NCBI RefSeq assembly: GCF_001307315.1
Contig: NZ_LGUC01000001.1
Span: 2,294,001 to 2,358,000 of the forward strand
DNA from: Halolamina pelagica
Lineage (GTDB): Archaea > Halobacteriota > Halobacteria > Halobacteriales > Haloferacaceae
Direction of reading: 5' to 3'
DNA length: 64,000 bases
Numbering within the stretch: the stretch's first letter is position 1; every line of letters begins with the position of its first letter. A model generated the notes under the pieces. That model had not been told where the DNA came from and ran no database searches. It was given only the letters and a program-made list of their open reading frames with translations. Of the stretch, positions 63,728-64,000 are shown one piece after another. The position numbers and the translations under genes are program-made.

Positions 63728-64000
63728 GTGTGTGATCACCGCCGGCGCGCGGCATCGCCAACGGCTCGACTCCGGAGAGTCGCGCGGTCCTGCGCTGGCG
63801 GGTGGTTTGCGGTGCTGTCGGCGCTGAGCCTGTTCGCTGCGCCCGCTCGTGGGCACGGCGGCCCGGGGATCACGGCCAGCGAGGTTGGCGCGCCGACGTG
63901 GCTGTTCCTGCTCAGCGGCGCCGCGGGCGTCGGCATCGCCCTCCTGCTCACGAGCGTCGTCATCGACCGCGACGTCCTGGCGGCGTACTACGGCCGGCGG
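63728..64000 (+). CDS. secreted or membrane protein, N-terminal part (runs off the window)
   Basis: GTG at 63728 opens a frame still open at the window end (91 codons). After a basic start comes a hydrophobic stretch, FAVLSALSLFAAPARGHGGP, typical of a signal or membrane segment, then WLFLLSGAAGVGIALLLTSV and a further helix. The frame matches haloarchaeal codon bias. The family cannot be judged because the rest lies outside the window. Confidence 0.5.
   Translation, partial: MCDHRRRAASPTARLRRVARSCAGGWFAVLSALSLFAAPARGHGGPGITASEVGAPTWLFLLSGAAGVGIALLLTSVVIDRDVLAAYYGRR

Overview
The window reads as the chromosome of an extremely halophilic archaeon (class Halobacteria). The DNA is GC-rich and the proteins are strongly acidic (Asp/Glu/Ala rich). 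Signal sequences are twin-arginine lipoprotein type. Typical archaeal or haloarchaeal genes are present: proteasome alpha subunit, ribosomal protein S17e, HerA/NurA, RtcB/archease, F420 biosynthesis genes, geranylgeranyl-reductase-type flavoprotein, HTH_10 (bat-type) regulators, TrmB regulator, PAC2 protein. Several promoters place a TATA-like box about 27 bp before the start codon, implying leaderless transcripts. The genus cannot be fixed from sequence reading alone.

Layout. 1-10.0 kb: a probable acid-uptake and acyl-CoA block, with alpha/beta hydrolase, acyl-CoA synthetase, SDR dehydrogenase, HTH_10 regulator, a complete Liv-type ABC importer and a KAS III-like enzyme. 10.1-18.5 kb: export block with TrmB regulator, giant RND protein, zinc-ribbon membrane protein, TetR regulator and a MacB-type ABC exporter, with TGAAC palindromes in the control regions. 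18.8-27.7 kb: housekeeping and small-molecule genes (NhaC antiporter, asd, D-2-hydroxyacid dehydrogenase, MFS, SnoaL-like, an aldo/keto reductase broken by a 51-bp double-hairpin insert, Nudix, eIF2B-like, small membrane proteins). 27.9-32.4 kb: a large PAS/GAF/HTH_10 sensor-regulator, a zinc mini-protein and glutamate dehydrogenase. 32.4-37.2 kb: RtcB, DoxX-like protein, archease, DUF502. 35.3-39.3 kb: three intergenic loci of a hairpin repeat family whose stems covary. 37.3-44.5 kb: nitroreductase, UspA, HerA, MFS, NurA. 44.5-52.8 kb: F420/C1-cofactor genes (mer, cofE, cofD, Dus-like, CitG-like, DUF447), a PAC2 protein and an HD phosphohydrolase. 52.8-60.8 kb: geranylgeranyl-reductase-type flavoprotein, S17e, ThyX, lipoprotein nuclease, MobA, YqeC, polysaccharide deacetylase, PsmA, amidohydrolase. 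60.9 kb: tRNA-Glu(CUC). 61.2-64.0 kb: duplicated ferritin-like lipoprotein and a small regulator/membrane-protein cluster running off the end.

Sequence quality. About 20 conserved genes are broken by what look like single missing bases, nearly all in G/C runs. Adding one base restores a conserved protein each time. I treat these as probable sequence errors and annotate whole genes, stating where the frame breaks. The aldo/keto reductase is different: it carries a true 51-bp insertion.

No rRNA, CRISPR array, complete insertion sequence or replication origin was seen.
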